Assembly: GCF_958979055.1 (NCBI RefSeq)
Contig: NC_084886.1
Span: 13,316,654-13,380,653 of the forward strand
Direction: 5' to 3'
Origin: Alnus glutinosa
Taxonomy: Eukaryota > Streptophyta > Magnoliopsida > Fagales > Betulaceae
Length of the DNA: 64,000 bases
The notes under the pieces were generated by a model that had not been told where the DNA came from, searched no databases, and was given only the letters and a program-made list of their open reading frames with translations. Position numbers and translations under genes: made by a program. This document shows, one piece after another, positions 17,002 through 28,539 of the stretch. Positions within the stretch are counted from its first letter, which is position 1. Each line of letters starts with the position of its first letter.

Positions 17002-20000
17002 ATGGAAGAGAGCAAAGCAGTAACAGCGAACAGGCTACTGGCGGTGAAGCGCCAGTCCGGCAAGTCGTATAGTCAGATAGCCGAAGAGACGGGACTCACC
17101 AACGTCTACGTAGCCCAGCTGATCAGACGCCAAGCCCAGCTCAAGCCCGACACCGCCCCTGTACTACGGGCGGCGCTGCCTGACCTGACGGATGACCTCC
17201 TCCAAGAGATGATGAGGCCACCCATGCGGTCCTACGACCCCAGCTTGATCCAAGAACCCACTATCTACAGGTATTTCGTTCTTCCAATTTACCCATCTTC
17301 TTCACTATTTCTTATCATAAGCAAGGTTTTATCTTTTATCGGGTTTTTGTTTTTCATGTCAATTTCCGATTCTGTAGGTTGAATGAAGCGGTTATGCATT
17401 TTGGTGAGAGCATCAAGGAGATAATCAATGAGGAGTTTGGTGATGGCATGTAAGTGTTACTCAGGGTCTATTTCTTTGATTCTGATAAATTACAACTTAT
17501 ACCAAAATATTATGATAAAAAGAGAAAGTCAATTTGATTAAACTCTAATATTTGTTGAATAGTTTTTACTTTTGAAAAATGCACAATGTCCTCAAATAAC
17601 CCCTAGAAGGGGTGAATGGGTATTTGCTCACAACCAACAAAAATTTTGTGACCACATAGATTGTCACCAAAATTAAATAAAGCAGTACATAATTCAAACA
17701 CCGCAATTTTGGTGAAGAAGTTGAAATCTTTTGAAAAACTCTTCAAAAGTTGAAATCTGACCTGTACACCAACATACAACCTGTTTGTCTTTTACCCCAA
17801 CTTGTTGACACACCCTACCTGGAACCGAAGCCATGAAAACCTGGACAAGCAACCTCACAAATCATCAACACCCACACAACCAAAGCAACACAACCTAATG
17901 GGTGATGACAAAACCAACCTAAGTGCCTATGTGAACCTACCCAATTGTAGACCTAAGGGTAGATTTAAACCTAGACACAAAAACGCTAAAGTGTAACCTG
18001 AAGTGTGAACAAATGCAAACTCTATGTGTAAAGTTGTAAACCTAGCCCAATGACTACTCAAAATGGACACTATGTGATATGACAAGGCTAGACTAAACGA
18101 GGATATGATGCATCCACATATCAACACCCAAGTAGGACCCCTCATTTTTGTATTCAAAAAAATTAAAACAACAACAAAACAGAAAAACATACCAAAACAA
18201 ATCCAATGCAATGAAAAAAAAAAAGAAGAAGAAGCAAATGACATGCTCTAAGGTTGATGAATATGACACTAAATGCAATCCTAGGCATGCAATGCAACGA
18301 CGTAAGCTTTTTGTGCACTCTTTAAAAAGCTTTTTGTATGCAACTTGCAAATCAACTTCCTCATCACAATCATATGTAGATGACTCTTTATGGTCAAGTG
18401 TGTCATCCACACTAGACCCACTACCACTTCTTGTTGAAGTGGTAGAAGTTATTTAATTTCCTTTCTTATCAACTGCCTTATCAAAGTCATCAAAATCTAA
18501 CTCATCACTCATGGTGACATTTATGGCCTTACCTTTGGACTTCTTGTAATTAGGACACGTGGCCCTAATGTGACCAAACCACGAACACTCATGACACTGA
18601 ATGTCTTGAGAGTTCTTGTCTTTCATGTCCTTGTCCTTCTTACCTTGGGAAGCTCCACTTGAGTCACTCTTTGGATTTTTTAGCCACTTTGAAGGGTCTC
18701 CTAAACTCCCATTTTCTAGGCCTGAAAATTTTTCTAAACCGCTTGGCAATCAATGCCAAGTCCTCATCATCAATGGATTCCTCATTAGAGGAGTCACTAG
18801 CCTCTTACCTCACAATTTTTAAAGCTAAGGTATTTTTCTTGGGTTGAGGTAGGACGAGTTCATAAGTCTAAAAGGAGCCTACAAGTTCCTCAATTTTTAT
18901 GGTGTCTAGGTCCTTGGTTTCCTTAATAGCAGTAACTTTAGGTATAAACCTCTCAGGCAAAAACCTCATGACTTTCCTGACAATTCTATTTTCAGTAACC
19001 TTCTCCCCTAGGTTGAAATTAGAGTTCACAATATCGTTCAATTGAGTATAGAACTCATCAAACGTTTCATCCTCCTTCATCTCTATCTCGTCAAATTTAG
19101 TGGTCAACGTCTGAAGTTTAGAATTTTTAACAGTTTTGGTTCCTTCATGTGCGACCTCTAGAATGTCCCATGTATCCTTGATAGTTTCACACATATATTC
19201 TTTTGAATTCCTCTAGTGAAACAATCAAAAAGATAACATGCAACCCCTTACTATTCCAATTACAAACATTCAAATTGTCCTTAGACCGCGAGTCTATGTT
19301 GGTAGAGGGTTTAGTCCAACCCTTTTCAATAGAAATCCAAACTCTTTCATCCAAGGACTTAAAGAATGCTCTCATGCGTACCTTCCAATAAGTATAGTTA
19401 TTGCCATCAAAGTGGGAAGCTATAGACAGAGATTGGGATTGAGCTATGACAATAGGAGTCAAGGAACTCACTTAGGAAGTTAATCCTAATGGAGTGAACC
19501 AAGTTTTGATATCAATTGTAAAACGTCTTAGGAACCCAAATAACACCTGGGGGGGGGGGGGGGGTGAATAGGTGTTTGAAGATAATCGCAACCAACAAAA
19601 TTTTTGCAAACACATAGATTATCACCAAAATTAAATAAAGCAGTAAAGAATTCAAACACCACAATTTTGGTGACAAAGTAGAAACCTTTTGAAGAACTAT
19701 TCAAAAGCAAAATCAATCTGGGGGCAGCCAACCCCATGAAACTTATCCACTATTGAAGAATCAAATTACAATCATTTTATACTTGCAAAACCTTTGTAGT
19801 AAAAACCTGACTTGTACCCCCAACAAACGACCTGTTTGTCTTTTACTGTAGTAGCTACAGAATTCTGGCCTTTCTTCCATAAAGCTATCTCTGCAAGCCA
19901 GAACTCCGGTGGCTAAAGGATTGATTTGTGTGGTTTAATGAAATTTAGGAGAGGTTGGAAAATAAAGGCATAAAAGAAAAAGTTTCTCTCCCAGAGCAAG

Positions 20001-22800
20001 AAATAATGGCCTCAGGGTCTTATGGAAATCATGGCTTATGGTGCTTATATAGACCTTGAGAAAACTGAAGTTCAATGAGCAAGTCGATTTAAGAAAAACA
20101 TTGTTTGAGGTTGCAGTATTCAAACGGGAGTAAATCGCGTTCGAACACGTGCTAGGCTTTCACTGCTTATCTCATGCGGCGTTTAAATGGTATTCGAACA
20201 TTGTTGCAATCGAGTGTCTCGGATTTGGCTTGATGACCATCGCATTCAAACTTGCTTCGAACGTTCTTCCGATTGAAGCTTTGGGTGGTATATTGTGAAA
20301 CGCAATGATTCGGCCTTTTTTGAACCTAGTGTGATCGCCCTTGCTATCGTGCCTGTGATCGGTACATTCTAGAATTCAATTCTTGAAATGTCTTGATAAC
20401 CTTGTTTGAGTGCCTTTTGAATGGGTTTGCAAACAGAGCATTCTGCTTTGAATTTCTAACCTTGTAAAATTGTCTTGTTCAAACGCCCTTCGATCGAGGT
20501 TGTAAACGGCCTGCTATGATCTTCAATTTGAACCTCAACTTAAAAACCAACTTAACCAGTAAACTTAGACTAACAACACAACAAGTTTTGACATTGAATT
20601 TTCAAACAACAAAAAATCTACAACTTCAAAATGGGAGGTATAAAGTGAAGACAGGGTTTGAACTTTGCGAATGCTCTGACACTATAATATATTTGTCCCA
20701 AAAACTTTTATTTGATAAGAAATGATTGACTTGGCTATTTAACTAGTATGCTAACAGCTTCTCAGATTGCTCGTGTTTTAAAAAATTAAATAAAAAAATA
20801 AAAATAAAAACTTCTTGTTGGGAAGTTGGTTATATATATTTTTCCCCACTGGGTGTTTTCCTTTCAATCTAAAGCTAGAAGGGATTTTCCATGTTGCAAT
20901 TGTTATGTGGCTCTTGTGTATTGTAAGCCTATGTGTGTGGTTAAGACAAGATTCAAGGCAAATAAAGCAGATACTATCAGTTGAATACATCGTAGGAATG
21001 GATATCAAGTATGAGGTAATATGTACTAGAAGATTTACAATCTTCGAATCATATATTATGAAATGAGGTTCTTGAATCTTCATATTCTTGGGTCCATAAA
21101 TTTGTTGCAAGGGCAGGGGTGGTCTATCTTGAAATGCCTCTTCCCACTGATATGTAGAATGATACTGATAGTCCTTACTGACAGTAGATATAGTAACATG
21201 CCAAATGCAGCAAACTGACATGGAATCTCAACTCCCAGTGAATTAAACATGTTGGCTGGAAAATTTAACTTGATTTCATTTGATTATTAACCTTGTAATT
21301 TATACTTCTGTTTTTTATTTTCTTGCGTAGCATGTCGGCTATAGATTTCTTTTGCTCGGTTGACAAAATTAAAGGTGTGGATGGGAAGGATCGTGTAGTT
21401 CTGACATTTGATGGGAAGTATTTGCCTCACACTGAGCAGGTCAGCACTTGAATGCCTTAGTATGATTATATCTTGTTCACGTAGAGTCAATGTTAAAGTA
21501 GTTATTAAATAAAAAGAGGGGAAAAAAAACATTTGCAGTAATCAATAGAGCATTAGAACTTGAAGTTTGTCTTGACGGGAAATGTCTACTTTAAGCATCA
21601 GATGGCAATATCCAACATAAAACTAACCATGGCAGTAGCTCAGCTTGACATAGTACTCCACTCACATAATAATTGAGCTTTTCTTGCTCATGAGCTAAGA
21701 AATACAGCTCCCTCGAAGTAAGGCCAGTAGAAGGTTGTTTCTGTTCATTTATCATCTTTTCGCATATTTCATGTCTTTTTATGTGCACATGGATTCTAGG
21801 GTCAACCATTTTAACCTGCTACTGGATCACAAGTTGGGCCAGCAGCAGAGTCAAAACCCGCTGAATTTTGCTGATTTCCTAGGTTGATCCATGATATGGT
21901 CATGGATCAGCTTGTGCTGTTAAAAGTTGCTGCTGCCTTCATGAAAAGAGAGAGTGTCATGACTCGCGTCTCTGCTCTGGGAGATTATTTGGATGAGAGT
22001 GCTTATCCAAATTAATCTCCAAAGTCTTCAGGAAATTCCTTGAAACCCCAGAGTGGCTATGCTCATGTTCTAATTGTTCTCTTCTCTCTCTCTCTCTCTC
22101 TCTCTCTTCATACAGTAACAGCTCACTCATGGGCCTCGTATATGTGGAATTCTTCCTAATGCCTAAGTTTTTCCTATCTAACAAGTCTTTAGCACATGAA
22201 TTTTTTTTCTTCATAATGTCATAAGGAATTAAAGTTATTTAAGCGACTCAACCTTGCAGAGGGATTGAATTGTTTCTACATTTTTTCATGTATTTATGTG
22301 TGACTTTCTTTTTCCTTGTAATTGGAGGATCCATTCTGAAGATTCCTCTTAATCCTACTTTCCCCCTTCCCTTTTGTTCTCTTTCAATGAATTCCTACCC
22401 ACAAACTCAAATGACCTTACAATTTAGAAGACATTGAAGATGTGATTTGGAAGTGCATTTTTTCCGGCACCAAGAGCTTTGACCGGGGTGGGTTGAGTTG
22501 TATAACGCTATGAAAATTGCATATAACACCCTGTTGTAAAAATGAATGAAATAGAAAACGGCCCAAATATAGGAGAACTAATGAATGCTTTTCAGTGTTT
22601 TTCACAAATGCCTATTTATTTTGAAACAATAGATACTATAGTGGACTTATGTCTGTGTCTCAGCCATGTGATATTAACCTTCAGCATTCATTTAGGCAAT
22701 TAACATGCTTTGGTCCTTCATGTCAGTACACTACTAAAAGTTTTCCAACTATTTTGCACAGAAATCGGAGCACATGGTTTCGAGGCGGAGACTACAGTAA
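17002..22800 (+). CDS. CYN: Cyanate hydratase (cyanase), four exons
   Basis: Exons 17002-17270, 17378-17449, 21331-21439 and 22762-22800; all joins are GT-AG and in frame, giving 162 residues, the usual plant length (about 165). The enzyme turns cyanate plus bicarbonate into ammonia and carbon dioxide through carbamate, detoxifying cyanate in the cytosol; the bacterial enzyme is a decamer. The N-terminal half is a helix-turn-helix-like domain ([20 protein letters not shown], residues 22-41). The catalytic residues known from E. coli (Arg96, Glu99, Ser122) match Arg90, Glu93 and Ser116 here with identical spacing. Arg90 is completed across the first splice junction. The last exon adds only [12 protein letters not shown]. 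The ATG at 17002 is preferred over the upstream one at 16897 because homology begins there and the TATA box lies between them. Confidence 0.95.
17590..20720 (-). mobile_element. Degenerate Ty1/copia-type retroelement remnant in CYN intron 2
   Basis: Direct repeats at about 17590-17800 and from 19535 onward share the phrase CACATAGATT(G/A)TCACCAAAATTAAATAAAGCAGTA and look like parts of two LTRs. The lower one is shortened and has an internal deletion of about 100 bases. Between them lies a gag remnant on the minus strand. Just upstream of gag the minus strand reads TTGATATCAAAACTTGG, like a decayed initiator-Met tRNA primer-binding site. No protease, integrase or RT is recognisable, so pol has been lost. 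Outer limits are approximate. It sits inside an intron in antisense orientation to the host gene. Confidence 0.7.
18453..19471 (-). pseudogene. copia gag polyprotein remnant (UBN2-type, zinc knuckle)
   Basis: On the minus strand, pieces 19471-19187, 19194-18868 and 18749-18453 read as one gag protein broken by frameshifts and stops. It starts [11 protein letters not shown] with the N-terminal [17 protein letters not shown] motif, then a UBN2-like helical region ([20 protein letters not shown]), then a CCHC zinc knuckle, CxxCx4HxxxxC ([14 protein letters not shown]). These are typical of plant copia gag. Broken, so not functional. Confidence 0.8.
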
Positions 22801-23655
22801 AGTTCCTGAATATCCTCCTGCTGTGCTGAAAAGCAAAAAGATACCCTCAATTTCAAATGTGTTATCAAACGCTTCTTGTCTCCTTAGTTTTGTATCCCTT
22901 CAATATAACTGTATTTGAATGTGCCCTCAGGCGTCGTTGAATAAGAACGAGTGCTCAACTCTTTATACTTGAATAACTTGGGAACAATTAAATGTATTGC
23001 TTTTATACAGGGGAAAGGTGTTATTTTAATGGTCATTATTAGAATTTGTTTGCAAGCCTCCTATTTTGGGACTTTATCATAAGTAAGTTTCTTATTTCTC
23101 TAACTTAAACGTTACGAAATTAAACAAGAATTTATAGATTCAAATTTTCAAAATGCAAAAACCTATTTAGTTTCACAAATTTTGGATGAAATGAATTTTC
23201 ACCAGTAATGTCTGTCACTTATTTGAATCGGTCAGTGTCACCCATTTGTATTTACTTTTAGCAAAATAGATCATTGTATGATCAAAGAGTAATGATACAT
23301 ACTAAACCCCATCGCACCCTAATTTCATTAGGTGGCCGTACCCATCAACTCTTGGAAGTGTATAATGTACGTAATATTAATTCCAGGTAATCAAGGCACT
23401 TTGTACCCATTTCTAATTGCTTTAGCTCTCTTCCCTTTATGTATGTGCTATTGGATTCACCAAATTCAATTCTTTTAAGACACTTAGACCCGAATCTTTT
23501 TTTTGTCCATCTCTTTTTTAAATCAACCATTAAATTTATAGGACTTACATATGAGTTCTACATATCAAATTATTATTTTTAAAAAGAGATATACAAAAGA
23601 TATGATATATGTATATCATGTCTCATAAAATTCTCATATTAAGCCAACTCAATAA
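22801..23655. other. Intergenic space between cyanate hydratase and GDSL gene
   Basis: Convergent gene ends. Contains the CYN 3' UTR and AT-rich DNA; no further gene was seen. The short minus frame at 23345-23530 has no recognisable features. Confidence 0.55.
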
Positions 23656-23973
23656 GAGCATCTGCAACAGGTCTTTCATATGGCTCATAATAGTTTTAGC
23701 TTATGAGCCCTTTATCTCTCCAGCAGATGCTTCAAAATAAAGCATCTCAATCCATTTTACTACATTGAACTTCATATATATTCTTTTTTCTCCCTCTCCC
23801 TCAACTTTCACAATAAAAAACAAATACATTGAAAAATAATATTTAAATAAAGTAAATAGTGAGATAAATAATCTGTTTTATAATTTGTATTGAAAAACTA
23901 AAAGCTAAAATAAAATAAAATGAAAAATGTGTATTTTGAGTACTTAAAATAACTATCACCCCTGGAGATGCTA
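23656..23973. mobile_element. PIF/Harbinger-like MITE at the 3' end of the GDSL gene
   Basis: 318 bp; the left end GAGCATCTGCAACAGG and the complement of the right end TAGCATCTCCAGGGG are imperfect inverted copies. The target duplication TAA lies at 23653-23655 and 23974-23976. An internal AAGCATCTC copy and CAGCAGATGC lie near 23720-23745. The last three bases are the stop codon of the neighbouring gene on the minus strand. Confidence 0.65.
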
Positions 23974-26900
23974 TAAGATTAAGGGGTGACAGCAAAAAAT
24001 GGAAAAATTTGCTACAAAATAAGAAATTGAGATCATAATAGCCAAAACCAGTGTACTAAAAGCAGTAAAGATTGGTGGTTGTCCTGATGCAGCTTGCCCC
24101 TCAGGTTCCACGGACCCCATCGGCGTGCAAATACTGGACTCATTCAGACATTTGCTCGCAACAATCTTGTTTGCGGCCTCCGTCAGATGAAACTGATCCC
24201 AAAACAGATATGAGTGCCTCTCGTCGCATGGAAGCTTGCCCGGAACGCACAGTCTCGCTCCCTTTTCTTCAACAACGCAACATGTTTCTGTTGCATCGTT
24301 TAACCCTGCAATAAAAACAATTCCCTGCTTAGCTTTCTCAGATTACAGATACTATATATTATTTATACTAATTCATAATAATTAAAAATAAAATTGTTTT
24401 TTTAGTTACCATATTCAAAAGGATTTTCCACCATGTCGTAAATAAGCTTGAAAGTTTGTGCGATAATGAATGTTGTGCCCACAAGCGAGGAGGCGATGTC
24501 TGTCAGCTTATAATAGAGCTTGCCATTGAAGACGGTCAGCATGGTATTTAAATCTTCATCACACCTCGCATTCTGTTCACCTTTCTTCCTAACCATCGGA
24601 AAACAACCAATGGGGCCAAGTTCAAACAACACTATCTTCCTAGCACCTAACTCGTATAAATCCTGCATATTCATACCATGTACATACATATATTTAGGGA
24701 TCTGGGTATGTCTCGTACGCGGGATATCTATTTCATTAGGAAAAACGATTAGCTTTTATTAAGAATGGAAGAGTGTATAATATTATATAGAATGGAATAG
24801 CCTTTGTGTTATACTCTAACACTTGGAATAGTCATTCATTCACATGGCTATTCCATTCCACCTTTTTCATTTCCAATTAAAACTACTCATTTTCCTAATT
24901 GAAGGGTTATTCCGCGTACCAAACGTACTCTTAGCGTTTACCACAATATTCAAAAACATATTCACCACACTCTAATTCTTCAAAGGAAAAAATGTTTTCC
25001 AACAGCCTTGAAGTATGTCTTTTTATGAAATGACTCCTTAAAATTTAAATTTTATTGATTTACTCCCTAAGGTTTCAATTGTTATCAAATAGATCGTTCG
25101 TCCACCTTTGGTTAAACGTCTAATGGTATTGTCACGTCACACCCAATCAAAAGGCGACACGTGTCCGATTTAAGAAAAAGTATTTTTTAAGAAAAGAAAG
25201 AAAGAAAAAAAAAATAGGTGTGTGTGGTCGTGCGGGCTGGCAATTTGGGTCGGGCGGTTAACCTGGCAACCTGTTAAGGTTCAACCCGAGCATGATTCGT
25301 TTAGTTAAATGGGTCAAACCATTTAACCTAACACATGACCCCCGAGTGACTTGATGCAACCAACTGGACCCGTTTGATAAATGGTTCACAAACGGGTAAA
25401 CCCGTTTGACCTCTTCTCAACCCAAATACAACTTGTTTGACCTATTTTGACCCATTTCAACACGTATTTATTATATATATATAATTTCATAAACAGATCA
25501 ACTTGTGGATCGACCTGTTTGTGACATGATTATTAAACAGGTAAAGTGGGCTAGCCCGTTTATGATTCGAACCCGCTTATACCAAATTCTAATCCTTTAA
25601 TGTCGTTTCAGGTTCACGAGTCGTATAAAAAATTGTCAGGCCTAACCTTGAGAACTACCTCCATTAGTTGGGGTAGCCTGCGTGGCCACACCCATTTGTT
25701 GAGGGTGGCCACGAGGACCGCCCCCACTGGGCCACTGCTAGGGTGGCTTGAGAGGCCACCCCTAACCTTTGTATTTTTTTTTTTAAAAAAAAAAAAACTA
25801 TTATTTTTCTTGTTTATACTTATATTTATATTTTTAATTCTTTTTTCTTTTTATACTTTTTATTAAAGGGGACACTTGTCTTTTGATTGGGTATGAAGCA
25901 CCGTTAGAAATTAACGGGAAGTGGACGGAATGATTTACATGATAACAATTGAAACTTTAGGTAGTAAATCAATAAAATTTAAACATTAAAGAGTGATTTG
26001 ATAAAAAAATCATACCTCAAGGACTTCTAGAGCATTTTTCCCCCTATTTTAACTAAATTTTTTTTAAAAAAAACAGGTCATGAACTTCCCTTGATTACTT
26101 ATTTGAAAATGTTAGACTTAATTTTTTTTTTTTAATTTGTCGACACATGTCAGTATGTATGTGAGTGGAGAGTGTTAAATTTATTTTTAGTGGGTGACAT
26201 AATTTCAATCACATGCTTAATCGTGTCAACAAAACATAAAAAGCTTGTAAAAGAATTGTATTTGTAGCATTGCTCTCCTTACTTTCAAATATGTGATCAA
26301 ATTGTATGGTTTCGACTAATAAGCCAACACAGGTGACAAAATAAGGTACCTTCAATTGTTTCTCCAATTCCGACATGAGAAGGTCGCCAAATGTGTACAT
26401 GTCGTACTTTCTACGAGCAGTGCAATATCGTGGCTGAAGGTAATTGTACAAATAGTCATTGCTGCCAACAGAAATTACAAAAATAGATCTTGACAAGTAT
26501 TTGGAAAGCTCCTCTGGGTTCTTGATTTGCCGTGGCAAGTAGTTTTCAACTGTCTTATTAAACAAAGCAATCTGTTCTTGCATGCCCCAGGTGTTCCCCC
26601 ACTGCATGATCACAATAAAAATGAGTTATTTCCAAAAGTTAAAGGGTAGAGAAGAGTAAATCTAATTCTTTAACACCCACCAATTCACATCCAGTATCGG
26701 GAAGAATACCAGCAGTAGCAGATGCATAGTTGAAACCCTCTATGGTTGTACCACTTTTGTCTATTTCAGAAGCCCATAATGGAATGGAGAGTGAAAGATT
26801 GAGCAACAAACCTGCCTTTAAAGATCACAGATTAACTACTGCCTATATATTCAAAGGTTAAGAACAGAACAATTTCTGTGTTTCTTCTTACCCAGCATAT

Positions 26901-27150
26901 CTGCTACTGTTTTGCCATTTGTGAATCTGCCTGAGGCCGGGGAAGGGAAGTCATATCCGTAGGGCAGATAGCTTGCATTTACTACTGTATTTAAGTTGTT
27001 GCCACTGTCAACTATGGAGTCCCCAAACACATACAAGGCCGGCACTGTTTGAGCAACGGATAGCAGCTGAGCTTGAGTCGACTGAAGGGACAAAAAAAAT
27101 GGAAGACAAAGAAGATGAAGGAAGTTTAGGGACAGAGAGGGCTTCTCCAT
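23971..27150 (-). CDS. GDSL esterase/lipase, five exons
   Basis: Exons 27150-26892, 26811-26681, 26601-26350, 24662-24410 and 24305-23971; all GT-AG, in frame, 409 residues (family usually 350-390). It is a secreted SGNH-fold serine hydrolase acting on ester bonds of lipids or cell-wall and cuticle compounds; the exact substrate is unknown. A signal peptide spans residues 1-27. Block I is GDSIVDSG with nucleophile Ser45. Block II is the variant GFNYASATAGI (112-122), block III GSND (176-179, Asn178 for the oxyanion hole), and block V DQFH with Asp335 and His338, so the catalytic set is complete. Five exons is the normal plant arrangement. Odd point: after about residue 380 there is a hydrophobic tail (STLVLAIMISISYFV...), and the stop lies in an adjacent MITE. 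Intron 3 carries a 1-kb inverted-repeat element. Confidence 0.92.
24985..26045. mobile_element. Long-TIR non-autonomous DNA element in GDSL intron 3
   Basis: The arms, about 185 bases each, are diverged inverted copies: TTTAAATTTTATTGATTTACT(C/A)CCTAA and TTTCAATTGTTATCA occur near both ends in opposite orientation. No convincing target duplication remains, so this is an older insertion, possibly Mutator-like. The interior includes a GGCAATTTGGGTCGGGC-type segment (25245-25598) that may be a nested hAT MITE, and a GGGTGGCC-rich palindrome (25680-25765). Confidence 0.65.
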
Positions 27151-27473
27151 CTTTGCCGAAATCTGACGCTATATCCATATAAAGCTCTTTGCATCTTGAC
27201 CTCGTCTACCACAGCAGTTAACCAAAAACAAAATATTGCTGTTTCTTTTGGTGGTAATTAGTGGGGCTTGTTGGCCAGAAACCTATTATTATGTCTATTT
27301 TTCTCTCATCAGTTATGAGTAGCATAAAAATAGAATCCAGACAGCCCATTTCAGATGAAACTAACATAAATAAGTGAACAGCAATTTCAGTGGCTCTTCA
27401 GCATGTGGGTCTCAACTCCCTTGTAAACAAAATTGTGGCGGCATATGCTGGAATGGCCTATAAATTGGAGAAT

Positions 27474-28125
27474 GCAGGGCTGTAAATGAGCAAGTCGATC
27501 TGTTTGACAACCTCGCTCGTATAAACTCGGCTCGAATTTGGTTCGTTTAATAAATGAGCTGATCGTTAACACAACTTGACTAATATAAACTTGTATAACT
27601 ACATTTTTATTGTTATTTATAGTATTATTTTAATTTCGTAATTAGAACGTCTTAAATTAAGAGGAATTCTCTTCTTAATATAACATATATAGTTTGAATT
27701 ATTGTTATTGGGAGTCCTGATATAGATATATGTGTGTTTGTTTGTATGTATAAATATGTGTGCGCGCGCATAACTAATTTATATAAATACTATTAAACAT
27801 ATATATAACTCAAGATTGAATTAATTATCTAACATTCAAGTTAATTAAATTATCAAACGATAAAACCTTAACAATAATTAATTATAATAATTAGTATGGA
27901 TTTATGAAAAAATAAATAATTATGATATTTATTTTATATAAAGAATGAATAAGTTAATTAAGCAACTCGTGAACAAACTTGAATTTGTTTAAAAAATAAA
28001 TGAATCAAACCTGAAAAAAATACCTAATTCAGTGATAAGACAAGCTCAGTTCATAGTCAAATAAAATTATATAAACATAGTTTGAACATTCAATATTCAG
28101 CTCGATTACGGCCTTTGATGTAGAC
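27474..28125. mobile_element. Probable hAT MITE (GGGCTGTAAATGAGC type)
   Basis: The left end AGGGCTGTAAATGAGCAAG and the complement of the right end AAGGCCGTAATCGAGCTG pair imperfectly. The interior repeats CTCGTTTATTAA-like phrases typical of this widespread eudicot MITE type. It lies between the divergent GDSL and MORF2 genes. Target duplication not found. Confidence 0.5.
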
Positions 28126-28317
28126 CAAATTTGAAAGTTTTTTTAAAGTTTTTCTCCATTAGGCAACAGATCAATTCAGCTCCTTTTGATTTTCTCATCT
28201 AGTTTAGACAAATCCTCAGCAACAATTTTTTCACAATTGTTTTATTAATTATTTGGTAGAATTTTAGTTTGACATTTAAGTATTTTCTCACAACTACCTG
28301 TTCAAATTCTCTCAAAT

Positions 28318-28378
28318 TAAAAAATAAAAAAATAAAAAAATAAAAAAATAAAAAATAAAAATAAAAAAATAAAAAAAA
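28318..28378. repeat. (AAAAAAT)n low-complexity tract
   Basis: About eight units of A5-7 followed by T, 160 bases upstream of MORF2. Confidence 0.9.
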
Positions 28379-28474
28379 TTGAGGAACCTCATCCGATCCC
28401 CAGCCTTACCCATCTCAAAACCAGAGCCCAAGACAAACCCACCCCACTCCCAAGTCCCAACAAAGAGTCAAAGA

Positions 28475-28480
28475 TATAAA
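28475..28480 (+). promoter_or_regulatory. Candidate TATA box of MORF2
   Basis: TATAAA 60 bases before the start codon at 28540, within GATATAAAGCCC. An AGCCCA site-II-like motif lies near 28425. This is the first good TATA motif upstream of the gene. Confidence 0.5.
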
Positions 28481-28539
28481 GCCCTTAAGCCCGCTTAAAA
28501 CCCTCATTTCCGTCGCTCACTCACTTCCAAAGAAAACAA

